The notes: generated by a model from the sequence alone, not told the origin. DNA of 23,594 bases from a bacterium (GCA_037147175.1 JBAWVS010000043.1:1-23594); one strand, 5' to 3'; positions 1-8,647 are shown, counted from the stretch's first letter. Made by a program: numbers and translations.

Positions 1-1
1 T

Positions 2-205
2 ATTGCAAATTACTCCAAATTCTTAAAAATTAGCTGCTTGTGCATTGGTCTTATAATAGAAGAAGCTCTAAAAATATTAGGTGTGAATGGAAAAAAAGTA
101 GGACGATTAACACCTTTTGATAAAGTTATTGTAGATTCAGAAGGACTTAAGATTGAAAGATTCGGAAAAATAATTGAGGATCAAACTATTGCTAGACCAG
201 TTTAA
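2..205 (+). CDS. C-terminal part of unidentified protein, cut by window edge
   Basis: The frame is open from base 2 to a TAA at 203-205 and gives 67 residues with no stop, ending in IEDQTIARPV. No convincing start (ATG with a ribosome binding site) is visible, so the gene most likely begins before the window. The visible part has a short hydrophobic stretch (CLCIGLIIEEALKIL) followed by a hydrophilic tail with alternating Val/Ile that could form beta strands. I do not recognise a family. Its stop lies 9 bp from the stop of the convergent mtnA, and no hairpin terminator is visible between them. Confidence 0.5.
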   Translation: MANYSKFLKISCLCIGLIIEEALKILGVNGKKVGRLTPFDKVIVDSEGLKIERFGKIIEDQTIARPV

Positions 206-214
206 TCAATCCAT

Positions 215-1264
215 TTAAAGTTCTAATTTGTATAAACTTTTTAACTCTGAAGGCTTGTGAATACCTGTTTCTGTAATTATTCCCGCTATAAATTCAGCAG
301 GGGTAACATCAAAACCCGGATTAATTATATTTACACCTTCCGCGCAAACAGTTTTTCCGTTTATGTGTGTTACTTCTTCTCTATCACGCTCTTCTATGGT
401 GATTTCATCACCTGATTTGATTGACATATCGATTGTAGAATGAGGTGCAGCTATATAAAAAGGTATATTATGAGCTTTTGCGGCAAGAGCAACGGTGTAA
501 GTGCCTATTTTGTTTGCCGTATCGCCATTGGAAGCAATTCTGTCGGCACCGACTATTACAAGATCAATCATTCCTTTTTTCATGAAATATCCGCACATAC
601 CGTCTGTTATAAGAGTTGTAGGGATTTTATCCTCTACGAGTTCCCATGTGGTGAGCCTTGCGCCTTGTTGACGCGGGCGGGTTTCATCAGCAAAAACTTG
701 AATCGTGTTGTCTTTTGCAAAAGCTGAACGAACAACCCCAAGAGCTGTTCCGTATCCTGCTGTTGCCAAAGCCCCTGCATTGCAGTGTGTAAGTATTGTC
801 GCGCTTTTGGGAACGATTTTTGAGCCGTGTTCACCGATTTTTTTGTTGATTTCTATATCGTCATGAAGAAGTTTTACAGCATTTTCTTCAAGAAGTTTAA
901 TGATTTTTTCTGTAGCTTCAAAAGAATTTTTTGCCAAGTCAAGTTGAATATCCACCGCCCATGCTAAATTTACTGCTGTGGGACGGGTTGATTTTAAAAA
1001 TTCTCCAATTTCCTGAAGTTTTTCGAGAAAATCCTGTTTGTTTTGGAATCCTGATAATGTTTGTGCGCCTAATGCAACACCAAAAGCCCCGGAAACTCCA
1101 ATGGCGGGTGCGCCTCTAACTATCATGTTTTTAATTGCAGATGCCATTTCCTGATATGTTTTTATATTGACCGTTTTGTATTCGTAAGGAAGCAATGTTT
1201 GGTCTACAAGTTTTACGTGGTTTTCTGCCCATTCTATGGGTCTTATTTTTGATTCAAAGGTCAT
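215..1264 (-). CDS. mtnA: S-methyl-5-thioribose-1-phosphate isomerase
   Basis: This cytosolic enzyme of the methionine salvage pathway converts 5-methylthioribose-1-phosphate to 5-methylthioribulose-1-phosphate. The 349-aa product has the usual family length and the eIF2B-related fold. Visible signatures are VRGAPAIGVSGA (49-60), THCNAGALATAGYGT (159-173) with the presumed catalytic Cys161, FADETRPRQQGARLT (191-205), and VGADRIASNGDTANKIGT (238-255) with the presumed catalytic Asp241. A GGA-containing purine stretch precedes the ATG. It is the last gene of a minus-strand block and starts 26 bp after the der stop, so co-transcription with der is likely. No other methionine-salvage gene is nearby, so the linkage to der looks like operon convenience rather than pathway clustering. 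Confidence 0.97.
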   Translation of the reverse strand: MTFESKIRPIEWAENHVKLVDQTLLPYEYKTVNIKTYQEMASAIKNMIVRGAPAIGVSGAFGVALGAQTLSGFQNKQDFLEKLQEIGEFLKSTRPTAVNLAWAVDIQLDLAKNSFEATEKIIKLLEENAVKLLHDDIEINKKIGEHGSKIVPKSATILTHCNAGALATAGYGTALGVVRSAFAKDNTIQVFADETRPRQQGARLTTWELVEDKIPTTLITDGMCGYFMKKGMIDLVIVGADRIASNGDTANKIGTYTVALAAKAHNIPFYIAAPHSTIDMSIKSGDEITIEERDREEVTHINGKTVCAEGVNIINPGFDVTPAEFIAGIITETGIHKPSELKSLYKLEL

Positions 1265-1290
1265 TTTTGTTTTTCCAATTTTTATATTTC

Positions 1291-2622
1291 TTATTTCTTT
1301 TCTTCTTTTTCGCGGATTACAATTCTGATAGGGGTTCCGAAAAACCCGAAAGATTCGCGGAGCTTGTTTTCAATATATTTTTCATAACTTTGAGTCAAAA
1401 TATCCTTGTTATTGACAAAAAGAATAAAAGTAGGAGGAGCAACAGAAGCCTGTGTTGAATAATAGATTCTTAAACGCTTTCCTTTTTGTGATGGCGGAGG
1501 ATTTAGGGATAAAGCTTCTAAAATAACTTTATTTAAAAGGTTTGTTGCGATTCTTTTATTTGTAAATTCATAAGCTTCTTGAACAGCAGGGAAAATTTTC
1601 CCTAAACGCTGTTTTGTTTTTGCGCTTATGAACAATAAAGGGACATAGTTTAGAAAAGGAGCTTCTTTTTGGATTTTTTTAGTAAAGTCGCTTACTGAAT
1701 TGGTTTGTTTATTTTCAACGGCATCCCATTTGTTCACCACAATGATAAAGGCTTTTCCGTCCTCAACGATTATCTGGCTTATTTTTTTGTCCTGATCTGT
1801 CAAACCTTCAAGAGCATCTATCATCAAAAGAGCCACATCAGCGTTTCTTATTGCTTTTAAGCTTCTTGCTACGGAAAATTTTTCAATACCGTACTCAACT
1901 TTGGCTTTTTTTCTTATGCCTGCCGTATCGACCAGAGTATAATTTACCCCGTCTACACAAAGTTCGGTATCAATGGTATCTCTTGTCGTGCCGGAAACAT
2001 CACTGACTATGACCCTGTCTTCTCCCAAAAGGGAATTTACGAGAGAGGATTTGCCTACGTTTGGTTTTCCAACAACGGCTATTTTGATTTTTTCGATTTT
2101 TTCTTCTTCGCGATATTCCGGCAAAACCTTTACAATCTCATCCAGAAGATCGCCTACATCTCCAGTTCCGTGCATAGCGGAAATCGGATAAGGCTCTCCT
2201 ATCCCGAGAGCATAAAATTCGTTTATAAGACTGTTTTTTTCCGGTGTATCAATTTTGTTTACCACTAAAAATACGGGTTTTTTAAAACCTTTTCTTAGTA
2301 AATTTGCAATATCTTCATCTGTTGCCGTAAGACCGTCTTTTCCGTCAACGAGGAAAAGAATGACATCAGCTTGTTCTGCCGCAATTTCCACCTGAGTGTA
2401 GATAGACAGCATAATTTCATCTTCCATCCCTGGAATAATACCGCCAGTGTCTATTATGGTAAATTGTCTGTTTGCCCAGTCGATGTCAAAATAAAGTCTG
2501 TCTCTTGTAACACCCGGCATATCATCAACTATGGATTCTCTTGAGCCTATAAGACGGTTTACAAAAGTCGATTTCCCGACATTTGGTCTGCCTACTATTG
2601 CAACTATCGGTTTTTTATTCAT
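1291..2622 (-). CDS. der: Ribosome biogenesis GTPase Der (EngA), double G domain
   Basis: Der is an essential GTPase needed for 50S subunit assembly. The 443-aa protein has the diagnostic tandem G domains. Domain 1 has the P-loop GRPNVGKS (11-18), DTGG (58-61) and NKID (122-125). Domain 2 has GKPNVGKS (185-192), DTAG (232-235) and NKWD (297-300). A C-terminal KH-like RNA-binding domain (about 355-443) contains the characteristic LNPPPSQKGKRLRIYY stretch, and the protein ends in a charged Lys/Glu tail. All GTPase motifs are intact and the length is normal. It is followed 26 bp later by mtnA and preceded by a 63-bp gap after the membrane-protein gene. That gap contains an inverted repeat and a TATACT-like -10 sequence, so der may have its own promoter as well as read-through from folP. 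Confidence 0.98.
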   Translation of the reverse strand: MNKKPIVAIVGRPNVGKSTFVNRLIGSRESIVDDMPGVTRDRLYFDIDWANRQFTIIDTGGIIPGMEDEIMLSIYTQVEIAAEQADVILFLVDGKDGLTATDEDIANLLRKGFKKPVFLVVNKIDTPEKNSLINEFYALGIGEPYPISAMHGTGDVGDLLDEIVKVLPEYREEEKIEKIKIAVVGKPNVGKSSLVNSLLGEDRVIVSDVSGTTRDTIDTELCVDGVNYTLVDTAGIRKKAKVEYGIEKFSVARSLKAIRNADVALLMIDALEGLTDQDKKISQIIVEDGKAFIIVVNKWDAVENKQTNSVSDFTKKIQKEAPFLNYVPLLFISAKTKQRLGKIFPAVQEAYEFTNKRIATNLLNKVILEALSLNPPPSQKGKRLRIYYSTQASVAPPTFILFVNNKDILTQSYEKYIENKLRESFGFFGTPIRIVIREKEEKK

Positions 2623-2655
2623 TACTTAACCTGTTTTCAGTTAAAAATAACTCTC

Positions 2656-2679
2656 TTTGATTCTATAGTATAAATCAAA
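2656..2679. promoter_or_regulatory. Inverted repeat upstream of der, possible promoter or operator
   Basis: The arms TTTGATT (2656-2662) and AATCAAA (2673-2679) flank a 10-bp spacer that contains TATACT when read on the minus strand, a reasonable -10 element for der about 40 bp further on. It could be an operator straddling the -10, or a weak hairpin after the upstream gene. No U-tract follows directly on the minus strand, so a terminator role is less likely. The arms are short and AT-rich, so chance is possible. Confidence 0.3.
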
Positions 2680-2685
2680 TAAAGT

Positions 2686-4263
2686 TTAAAAATTAATATT
2701 ATTTTCATACTTTGTTTTTATGTAATAATTTTCATCCTGATTGGGTTGAAGCCATTTTTTTTCAGGTGTTGAAGACGGGACAAAAACAACAGCTTTTTTA
2801 TCTTCGTAAATAGGCTTCCATTCTTTTAATTCCCTAAAGTTTTTTTGAATAGGAGTATCTTTATTTATTAAAATAACATCGTGATGATATTTATTAAAAA
2901 TTTCTTTCCATTTTTTGCGGTTTTGCATTTTATTGTATAAAGTTATAGCGCTTACATCCATATAAGCTTCATTTTTATAGGTTTCTTCATATCTTCCGTC
3001 AATGGAAATAAGATTTTGCGGGTATAATTTCCACATTGTATAACTGCCCCAATTAAAAGGAACTAACAAATTACCTTTCAGTTTGTTAATTTTAATAAAT
3101 TCAACAGCTTTAGTCGGGTAAAACGAAAGGTTGATTTCAAGAGGTGTACTGGTAATCATAATCAGGCAAGCGTTAATTATAAAACTGTATATAAAGGCAA
3201 ATTTTGTAAAACTAACAAGGGTATGTTTGTTTTCCGGAATTAAACCGTAAATTTTGTCTCTAATTTTCTTAAAGACAGCATCTGTAAAAACAGCAAAGTA
3301 TTTATATCCAAAAACAGCGACTATAATTGAGAAAAATACAATATGCCTTAAATGTTGTATTCCGAGATATAAAGTTGCCCCGAAGGCTATTATTTCTACC
3401 CAATCAAATTTAATTTTTTGCGAAACAGTGTTTTTTGAAAATATTTTATAACTCAAAGCCGTGATTAATAATACAACCTGGATTTTTGTTCCTATAATTT
3501 TATAAAAACTTTCAAAAGGATTAAGCCGGCACCACTCGGTGATGTAAGGTCTGGGCATTGTTACGGCTTCTATTAAGTAATGCCAGTAATTTATTCCGTA
3601 AGGGTTTATAAGCGTCATAGAGAGGCATAAAGCCAGAATTCCAAGATATTTCAATGGATTCTTTTTGTTTAAAAATTCGCCTGCCGCATAAAAAACCAGC
3701 AAGCCAAATCCGGAAAAAAAACCCGCATGCATGTTTGCCCACAGCAGTGTTGTTACAGGCAAAATCCATATTAATCTGTTTTCACCCCTTCTTATTCTTT
3801 CAAGAACGTAAATCCAGAGAGTAAAAAACAAATATGTAAAAGCCTGACATCTTAATGTTGCTGCTATACCCAGTAATACTGAAATAAGTGTAATAAAATA
3901 CCATCCGATTCGCAGTTTTTCAGGTTCAGGATAAATCAGTTGATTTGTTTTGAAAATTAATACCAGAATACTGAAAAGTATAGCTATTTTGAAAAATATA
4001 ATACCGTAATCTCCAAAATAGCTACTCACGTTATAAAAAACAACTCCTGATAGCCATTCGTGATCTACCCATAGAGGTTTTGACGGAAAATAAGTAAAAA
4101 TATCATGATAAAGAACATTTCCCAGTTGTGAAAATATTTTTCCGACAGCCAATCTGTGCCATAAATCGAGGTCAGCAGTGTTTTTTGTTAAGGAGAACAT
4201 AAAGCTCATAAGAAAAAGCGATATGTAAAAAATTATTTTTTTAATTTTATCTATAGTTTCCAT
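2686..4263 (-). CDS. Multi-pass membrane protein, GT-C-like fold (function unknown)
   Basis: The 525-aa integral inner-membrane protein has about ten hydrophobic segments over its first ~370 residues and a soluble C-terminal domain. Near the N-terminus is DLDLW (31-35), then HEWLSG (68-73), in the first extracytoplasmic loop. This arrangement of acidic and aromatic motifs recalls GT-C glycosyltransferases that use polyprenyl-phosphate sugars. The C-terminal part has NWGSYTMWKLYP (404-415) and SIDGRYEETY (420-429), a pattern I associate with a widespread uncharacterised bacterial membrane family. A sugar- or lipid-transfer role is an inference from topology only. The start is supported by AAAGG six bases before the ATG. 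It lies 29 bp after folP and 63 bp before der. Confidence 0.7.
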   Translation of the reverse strand: METIDKIKKIIFYISLFLMSFMFSLTKNTADLDLWHRLAVGKIFSQLGNVLYHDIFTYFPSKPLWVDHEWLSGVVFYNVSSYFGDYGIIFFKIAILFSILVLIFKTNQLIYPEPEKLRIGWYFITLISVLLGIAATLRCQAFTYLFFTLWIYVLERIRRGENRLIWILPVTTLLWANMHAGFFSGFGLLVFYAAGEFLNKKNPLKYLGILALCLSMTLINPYGINYWHYLIEAVTMPRPYITEWCRLNPFESFYKIIGTKIQVVLLITALSYKIFSKNTVSQKIKFDWVEIIAFGATLYLGIQHLRHIVFFSIIVAVFGYKYFAVFTDAVFKKIRDKIYGLIPENKHTLVSFTKFAFIYSFIINACLIMITSTPLEINLSFYPTKAVEFIKINKLKGNLLVPFNWGSYTMWKLYPQNLISIDGRYEETYKNEAYMDVSAITLYNKMQNRKKWKEIFNKYHHDVILINKDTPIQKNFRELKEWKPIYEDKKAVVFVPSSTPEKKWLQPNQDENYYIKTKYENNINF

Positions 4264-4292
4264 AAAAAACCTTTTTAATGCTGTAATTTATC

Positions 4293-5489
4293 TCAGTATA
4301 GGATTCTGTCCAGAACTTTAAAAGCCTTAAAATGCTTTCCTGTATCATGAACACGGATAATATTTGCTCCCTGTGAAGCCATATAGGCATTAAGAGAAAT
4401 ATTTGCTTCCTCTGTTTCTTCGGATGAAGAAGACTTTAATATATTTGTAATCATTGATTTTCTTGAAACACCAACTAATAAGGCACAGCCTAAAGACTTA
4501 AATTCTTTTACTCTTTTTATTATCTCGATATTATGCTCTAAAGTCTTTCCAAAACCGATACCCGGATCAATTATTATGTTTTCGGGCTTTATTCCTGAAG
4601 AAACAGCTTTCATCACTTTGTTGGAAAGGCTTTCATAGATAGCGTCTATAATGTTTTTTTCGTAAGTCGGATTTATTTGCATTGTTTCGGGGTTTGGCTT
4701 GGAATGCATAATTACCACGGGAACCTGAAGTTCGGAAGCAACATCAATCATGTTTAAGTCCCAATCAAAACCGGAGACATCATTTATAATGTCAGCCCCT
4801 GCTTTTATGGCTTCTTTTGCAACAATAGAGTGTCTGGTATCTATACTAATCGCAATATTTTCATCAAATTCCCTTATCTTTTCAAGAACAGGGAGGATTC
4901 TGTTTAATTCCTCATCCTGATGAACTTCTCCGGAAAAAGGTTTTGTGGATTCTCCGCCTATATCTATAATATCAGCGCCTGATTGAATCAAATATTTTGC
5001 TTGTTCAAAAGCTTTTTCAGGTGTGTTAAATTTTCCTCCATCCGAAAAAGAATCGGGAGTGACGTTTAAAATCCCCATTATATAAGTTTTTTGAGTCCAA
5101 TCAAAAGTTTTTCCTCTTATTTTAATCGGATGAGGAATTTTATTTAGTAGTTCAGAGAGATTTCCCGCTAATTTCGCAAGTCCGAAAGGTTGTTTTTTAA
5201 GTTTTTCGAATAAAAGTTTTAGTTGAGAATCAGTACAACTGATTAAAATATCCGTTTTATCAATTTTGCATGTAAGAACTTCCCTGTGAATAGCGGCATC
5301 AGCACCTATAGAAAGTGCAAGCTGCTTTATTATAGAGGCTTGAGGGCATGTTAAATCCTGTATTTTATAAAGATTAAATTTATACTTTGAAAGAGCCTGT
5401 TTTAAATATGATTTGTCAAAGCCAATCTCCTGAATGACTTTTTCCGCGCTTTCAGGCGTTATTTTTCTTATATAATAATTTTTTTCCAT
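4293..5489 (-). CDS. folP: Dihydropteroate synthase with N-terminal extension
   Basis: FolP condenses 6-hydroxymethyl-7,8-dihydropterin diphosphate with p-aminobenzoate in folate synthesis and is the sulfonamide target. The catalytic TIM barrel (about 130-398) shows ILNVTPDSFSDGG (140-152), DIGGESTKP (176-184), IDTRHS (216-221), INDVSG (235-240), DPGIGFGKT (308-316) and SRKS (342-345), so all pterin- and sulfate-binding positions are present. The protein is about 120 residues longer than E. coli FolP. The extra N-terminal domain, with SIIKQLALSIGADAAIHREV (52-71), matches an extension I know from several clostridial and other FolP proteins, so it is not a fusion unique to this genome. AAGGA sits just before the ATG. 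It is the first gene of the folP, membrane protein, der, mtnA block. A TATAAT on the minus strand (5536-5531) could be its -10. Confidence 0.96.
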   Translation of the reverse strand: MEKNYYIRKITPESAEKVIQEIGFDKSYLKQALSKYKFNLYKIQDLTCPQASIIKQLALSIGADAAIHREVLTCKIDKTDILISCTDSQLKLLFEKLKKQPFGLAKLAGNLSELLNKIPHPIKIRGKTFDWTQKTYIMGILNVTPDSFSDGGKFNTPEKAFEQAKYLIQSGADIIDIGGESTKPFSGEVHQDEELNRILPVLEKIREFDENIAISIDTRHSIVAKEAIKAGADIINDVSGFDWDLNMIDVASELQVPVVIMHSKPNPETMQINPTYEKNIIDAIYESLSNKVMKAVSSGIKPENIIIDPGIGFGKTLEHNIEIIKRVKEFKSLGCALLVGVSRKSMITNILKSSSSEETEEANISLNAYMASQGANIIRVHDTGKHFKAFKVLDRILY

Positions 5490-5643
5490 TATTTCCTTTT
5501 ATATTTTTTACAAATGCAAATTATTAATTAATTATATACTAATATTAAAACAATTTTAAATTCCTGATTTTATGCCGAATAAGCGGTCAGCAAAAGAATT
5601 TTAGTGCCGATTAATATTGCCTGAAAAGTTTTAAAACCCTGCT

Positions 5644-6942
5644 TTATAAGCTGATTTTTTTATGTGTATAATTTTTAGCATTTTTACCTGAAAATTCAGC
5701 GACTGTTTGTCCGTTGCCGTAAAGTTTGTATTTGTATATTGTAAGCCCTTCCAGTCCGACAGGACCGCGGGCATGTGTTTTGTTTGTACTTATTCCGACT
5801 TCAGCGCCCAGACCGTACCTGAAGCCGTCAGCAAACCTCGTGGAAACATTGCAGTATGCTCCTGCTGAATCTACCAGATTCATAAATAAATCCCTATTTT
5901 CGGTATTTTCGGTTATTATGCAGTCAGTGTGCCCTGAACCGTATAGATTTATGTGGTTTATGGCATCATGAATATCTTCAACTATTTTTATTGAAATGAT
6001 TTTATCGCTGTATTCTGTTCTCCAGTCTTCTTCAAAGGCTTCTTCTACGTTGTGAACTATTGTTCGGGTTAGTTCATCTCCTTTTACAATAACGTTTTCT
6101 TTTTTGAATTCAGAAATTAAAACAGGTAAAAGTTTTTCAGCGATGTTTTTATGGATAAGCAAAGTTTCAACAGCATTACATGCCGCAGGGTACTGAATTT
6201 TTGAGTCTATAGAAACTTTGACGGCTTTATCCAAAAGAGCTGTTTCGTCTGCAAAAATATGACAAATTCCTTCTGTATGACCGAGTACAGGAATTTTTGT
6301 GTTTTCTTGAATATATTTAACAAGGTTATTGCTTCCTCGAGGGATTAAAAGATCGATATATTTGTCTAACTGAAGCAATTCTTTAACATCTTCCCTTGTT
6401 TTTATAAGACTTATAGAATTTTCGGGAAATTCGGGAATGGTTTTAAGGGCTTCCGTTATTAATTTAACAAAAATTTTGTTTGAGTTTAAAGCCTCAATGC
6501 CGCCTTTTAGAATGACAGAATTTGCCGATTTTATTGCAAGAGAAGCTATTTGTGGAACAACGTCAGGTCTTGATTCAAAGATAACTCCTATTACTCCGAT
6601 AGGACAACTTATACGGTAAAGCTCAAGGTCTTTATCAAGTTCCATATCCCATAAAACTTTATTTACAGGGTCTTCAAGTTTTACAACGTCTTCTATTCCT
6701 TTTATGATTACATTAATTTTTTCTTCATCAAGCTTTAGTCTGTCATATAAAGGTTTTGTTAAAGAACCGTCTTTAAAAAGCGTTTCTGCTTCTGCTAAAT
6801 CCTTTTTATTTTCTTGAAGAATTAAGTCAATATTGTTTTTTATATGTTCAGCAACTTTTAAAAGAGCTTTATTTTTAGTATCTTCTTTTAAAGAAGCCAG
6901 TTTATATGAAGCCTGTTTAGCACTTTGTGCTATTTTTTCCAT
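5644..6942 (-). CDS. proA: Glutamate-5-semialdehyde dehydrogenase (gamma-glutamyl phosphate reductase)
   Basis: ProA performs the second step of proline biosynthesis, NADPH-dependent reduction of gamma-glutamyl phosphate. The 432-aa protein has the normal ALDH-superfamily layout. Visible motifs are PIGVIGVIFESRPDV (114-128), ILKGG (144-148), PRGSNNLV (201-208), GHTEGICHIF (221-230), the catalytic-Cys motif YPAACNAVETLL (251-262, Cys255) and ARGPVGLEGLTIYKY near the C-terminus. An AGGAG lies 11 bp before the ATG. It starts 26 bp after proB on the same strand and is clearly an operon partner. The 154-bp gap downstream contains no clear terminator hairpin. Confidence 0.97.
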   Translation of the reverse strand: MEKIAQSAKQASYKLASLKEDTKNKALLKVAEHIKNNIDLILQENKKDLAEAETLFKDGSLTKPLYDRLKLDEEKINVIIKGIEDVVKLEDPVNKVLWDMELDKDLELYRISCPIGVIGVIFESRPDVVPQIASLAIKSANSVILKGGIEALNSNKIFVKLITEALKTIPEFPENSISLIKTREDVKELLQLDKYIDLLIPRGSNNLVKYIQENTKIPVLGHTEGICHIFADETALLDKAVKVSIDSKIQYPAACNAVETLLIHKNIAEKLLPVLISEFKKENVIVKGDELTRTIVHNVEEAFEEDWRTEYSDKIISIKIVEDIHDAINHINLYGSGHTDCIITENTENRDLFMNLVDSAGAYCNVSTRFADGFRYGLGAEVGISTNKTHARGPVGLEGLTIYKYKLYGNGQTVAEFSGKNAKNYTHKKISL

Positions 6943-6968
6943 TTTAAAGAAACTCCTGTTTGTAAAAG

Positions 6969-8117
6969 CTAGAGAATAACTATGTTATCTCTTGTAATGA
7001 CTGTATCATAGTTTTTAAAACCCAGTATTTTTTCTATTTCCTCCGAATGCTTGCCTATAACCTGTTTACATTCGTGGCTTGCATAGTTTGTCATTCCTTT
7101 TGCAAATTCTTTTCCGTTTTTATCAAGCAAAGAAATAACATCCCCTTTTTTAAAAGAATTTATTATTTCAATGATACCTACCGGCATTAAGCTTGCTTTT
7201 TTTTCAATTAAAGCCTTTTTAGCGCCGTCATTTATTTTTATATAACTGTTTATGTTGGTAGCGTAGGCGATCCATTTTTTTCTTCCCGACAGGTGTTCTA
7301 CCGGTAAAAACAGTGTACCGATAGGTTCTCCGTTAAAAATTTTGCTTATAATGCCGGCTTCTTTTCCGTTTGCAATTAACAGCATTCCGCCTGAATGCAT
7401 AACAACTTTTGCAGCTTCAATTTTTGTTTTCATGCCGCCTCTGCCGCCTTTTGAAGCTTCAAAACCGAGGGATTCTATTTCGGAAGTTATTTCTTCAACC
7501 ACGGAAATAATTTTTGCTTCTTTGTTAACACGCGGATCATCATCGTAAAGCCCGTCTATATCAGATAAAATTACAAGCAAATCAGCATCAAGCTTGCTTG
7601 TAACAAGTGCAGAAAGTTTATCGTTGTCGCCAAAACAAACTTCTATTTCATTTTCTTTGTAGCATTCCAGCTCTCCGGTAGAAATAGTATCATTTTCGTT
7701 AATTACAGGAATTACACCAAGTTCAAGAAGGGTGTTCAAGGTGTTTCTCAGGCTCAAATATCTTTTTCTGTAAGCAAAATCATCGGAAGTAAGAAGAATT
7801 TGAGCTGTCGTTATATTAAATTTTTCTAAAGCTTCTTCATAAAAATGCATTAATTTTCCCTGACCGACAGCGGCGCAAGCTTGTTTTATGCTTATGGGAT
7901 CAAATTTTTCCGTAGGCTTTAAGATTTTTGCGCCCATTCCAACAGCACCGGAAGTAACAATAATGATTTCTTTGCCTTCTTTTTTTAAGTCAGAAATCGA
8001 TTCTATAAAAGAGTAAATTCTTGAAAGAGCAATATTTCCGTCTTTGTTTGTAATAGTGTTTGTTCCAAGCTTAAAAACTATTCTTTTTGCATCTGTTATA
8101 TTTTTTCTATGGTTCAT
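6969..8117 (-). CDS. proB: Glutamate 5-kinase with C-terminal PUA domain
   Basis: ProB phosphorylates glutamate at the gamma carboxylate, the committed and normally proline-inhibited step of proline synthesis. The amino-acid-kinase domain (about 8-260) shows FKLGTNTIT (15-23), TSGAVGMG (55-62), INENDTIST (139-147), FGDNDKLSALV (162-172), SDIDGLYDDDPR (185-196) and GGRGGMKTK (224-232). The C-terminal ~90 residues form a PUA domain, giving the long ProB form (382 aa). The Shine-Dalgarno sequence is weak (TGAGAT). Upstream lie a consensus -35 TTGACA and a perfect 18-bp palindrome, which suggests control at this promoter. It is followed by proA after 26 bp. Confidence 0.97.
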   Translation of the reverse strand: MNHRKNITDAKRIVFKLGTNTITNKDGNIALSRIYSFIESISDLKKEGKEIIIVTSGAVGMGAKILKPTEKFDPISIKQACAAVGQGKLMHFYEEALEKFNITTAQILLTSDDFAYRKRYLSLRNTLNTLLELGVIPVINENDTISTGELECYKENEIEVCFGDNDKLSALVTSKLDADLLVILSDIDGLYDDDPRVNKEAKIISVVEEITSEIESLGFEASKGGRGGMKTKIEAAKVVMHSGGMLLIANGKEAGIISKIFNGEPIGTLFLPVEHLSGRKKWIAYATNINSYIKINDGAKKALIEKKASLMPVGIIEIINSFKKGDVISLLDKNGKEFAKGMTNYASHECKQVIGKHSEEIEKILGFKNYDTVITRDNIVIL

Positions 8118-8152
8118 TATGAAAATCTCATTAATTTTATTTTTTATTTAAT

Positions 8153-8182
8153 ATGTAAAAATTTTTACATTAATCCTGTCAA
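8153..8182 (-). promoter_or_regulatory. proB promoter region with an 18-bp perfect palindrome
   Basis: On the minus strand an exact TTGACA (8182-8177) is followed six bases later by ATGTAAAAATTTTTACAT (8170-8153), identical to its own reverse complement. At 17-bp spacing the -10 would be TTTACA, which is poor, so the palindrome covers the spacer and the -10. This is the classic place for a repressor or activator site. The palindrome ends 35 bp before the proB ATG. The sequence is AT-rich but the length and perfection are notable. Confidence 0.5.
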
Positions 8183-8327
8183 AATATAGTTGAAATGTTA
8201 CAAAACGTTGCAACTATTCGAACAATAAATTAAAGAATATTATTTAAAATATAAATACATTATATGTTTTTTTATAATAATTTCAAAGAAATATTTTAAA
8301 AAGCTGAATAGTATTAATATTTTAGGG

Positions 8328-8355
8328 TTGTAAAATTTTCATAATAGGTTATATT
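8328..8355 (+). promoter_or_regulatory. Predicted promoter of the 52-aa small ORF
   Basis: TTGTAA (8328-8333), a 16-bp spacer and TATATT (8350-8355) match a sigma-70-type promoter at four and five of six positions. The predicted transcript would begin near 8362 and carry the GGAGGT and TTG start of the small ORF about 50 bases later. The surrounding region is AT-rich, so false matches are possible. Confidence 0.4.
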
Positions 8356-8412
8356 GTTATTAATCTAGCTATTTATGTTTATAAATCCTTTTTAAACTCG
8401 GAGGTCGGCTTC

Positions 8413-8571
8413 TTGAATACTTCTTCAATCAAGAGAATAAAAGAAAAAAATTTAAACGATTTTGAAAAACAGGTAGAAATATTGTTTGAATCTTCCGGAA
8501 ATGGAGTAAAAAGACAGGAGACAATTACTCTTTCAGGAAAAGGTTCTGTAAAAGTTTTATTAACGGTTTAA
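8413..8571 (+). CDS. Small 52-aa hypothetical protein, TTG start
   Basis: An exact GGAGGT Shine-Dalgarno (8400-8405) lies seven bases before a TTG codon that opens a 52-codon frame ending in TAA (8569-8571). The peptide begins MNTSSIKRIKEKNLNDFEKQ and ends TITLSGKGSVKVLLTV. It has a basic, probably helical first half and a second half rich in Thr/Val/Leu that could form a beta hairpin. There is no signal peptide or membrane segment. It sits alone between divergent proB and a convergent unknown gene, with a candidate promoter upstream and a hairpin after it. I do not recognise a family. The near-ideal ribosome binding site is the main support. Confidence 0.55.
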   Translation: MNTSSIKRIKEKNLNDFEKQVEILFESSGNGVKRQETITLSGKGSVKVLLTV

Positions 8572-8599
8572 AAAATTAAAATCTGTCCTGTTAAAATCA

Positions 8600-8625
8600 A
8601 AACAGCACTATCAAACAAGCTGTTT
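8600..8625. terminator. Weak hairpin terminator between convergent genes
   Basis: AAACAGC (8600-8606) and GCTGTTT (8619-8625) form a 7-bp stem with a 12-nt loop. On the plus strand it is followed by ATATTTTT, and on the minus strand by TGATTTT. It lies between the stop of the small ORF (8571) and the stop of the convergent gene (8648), the expected place for a shared terminator. The stem is short. Confidence 0.4.
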
Positions 8626-8647
8626 ATATTTTTAACAAGAGTTTCTC

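Noticed and set aside
4293-4680. FolP fusion with a novel N-terminal domain as a new finding
   Set aside because: The extension, with its KQLALSIGADAA stretch, is known in several FolP lineages, so it is not unusual.
5490-5643. RNA gene or terminator in the 154-bp folP-proA gap
   Set aside because: No stable stem, U-tract or tRNA-like structure could be traced by eye. It is probably only a promoter region.
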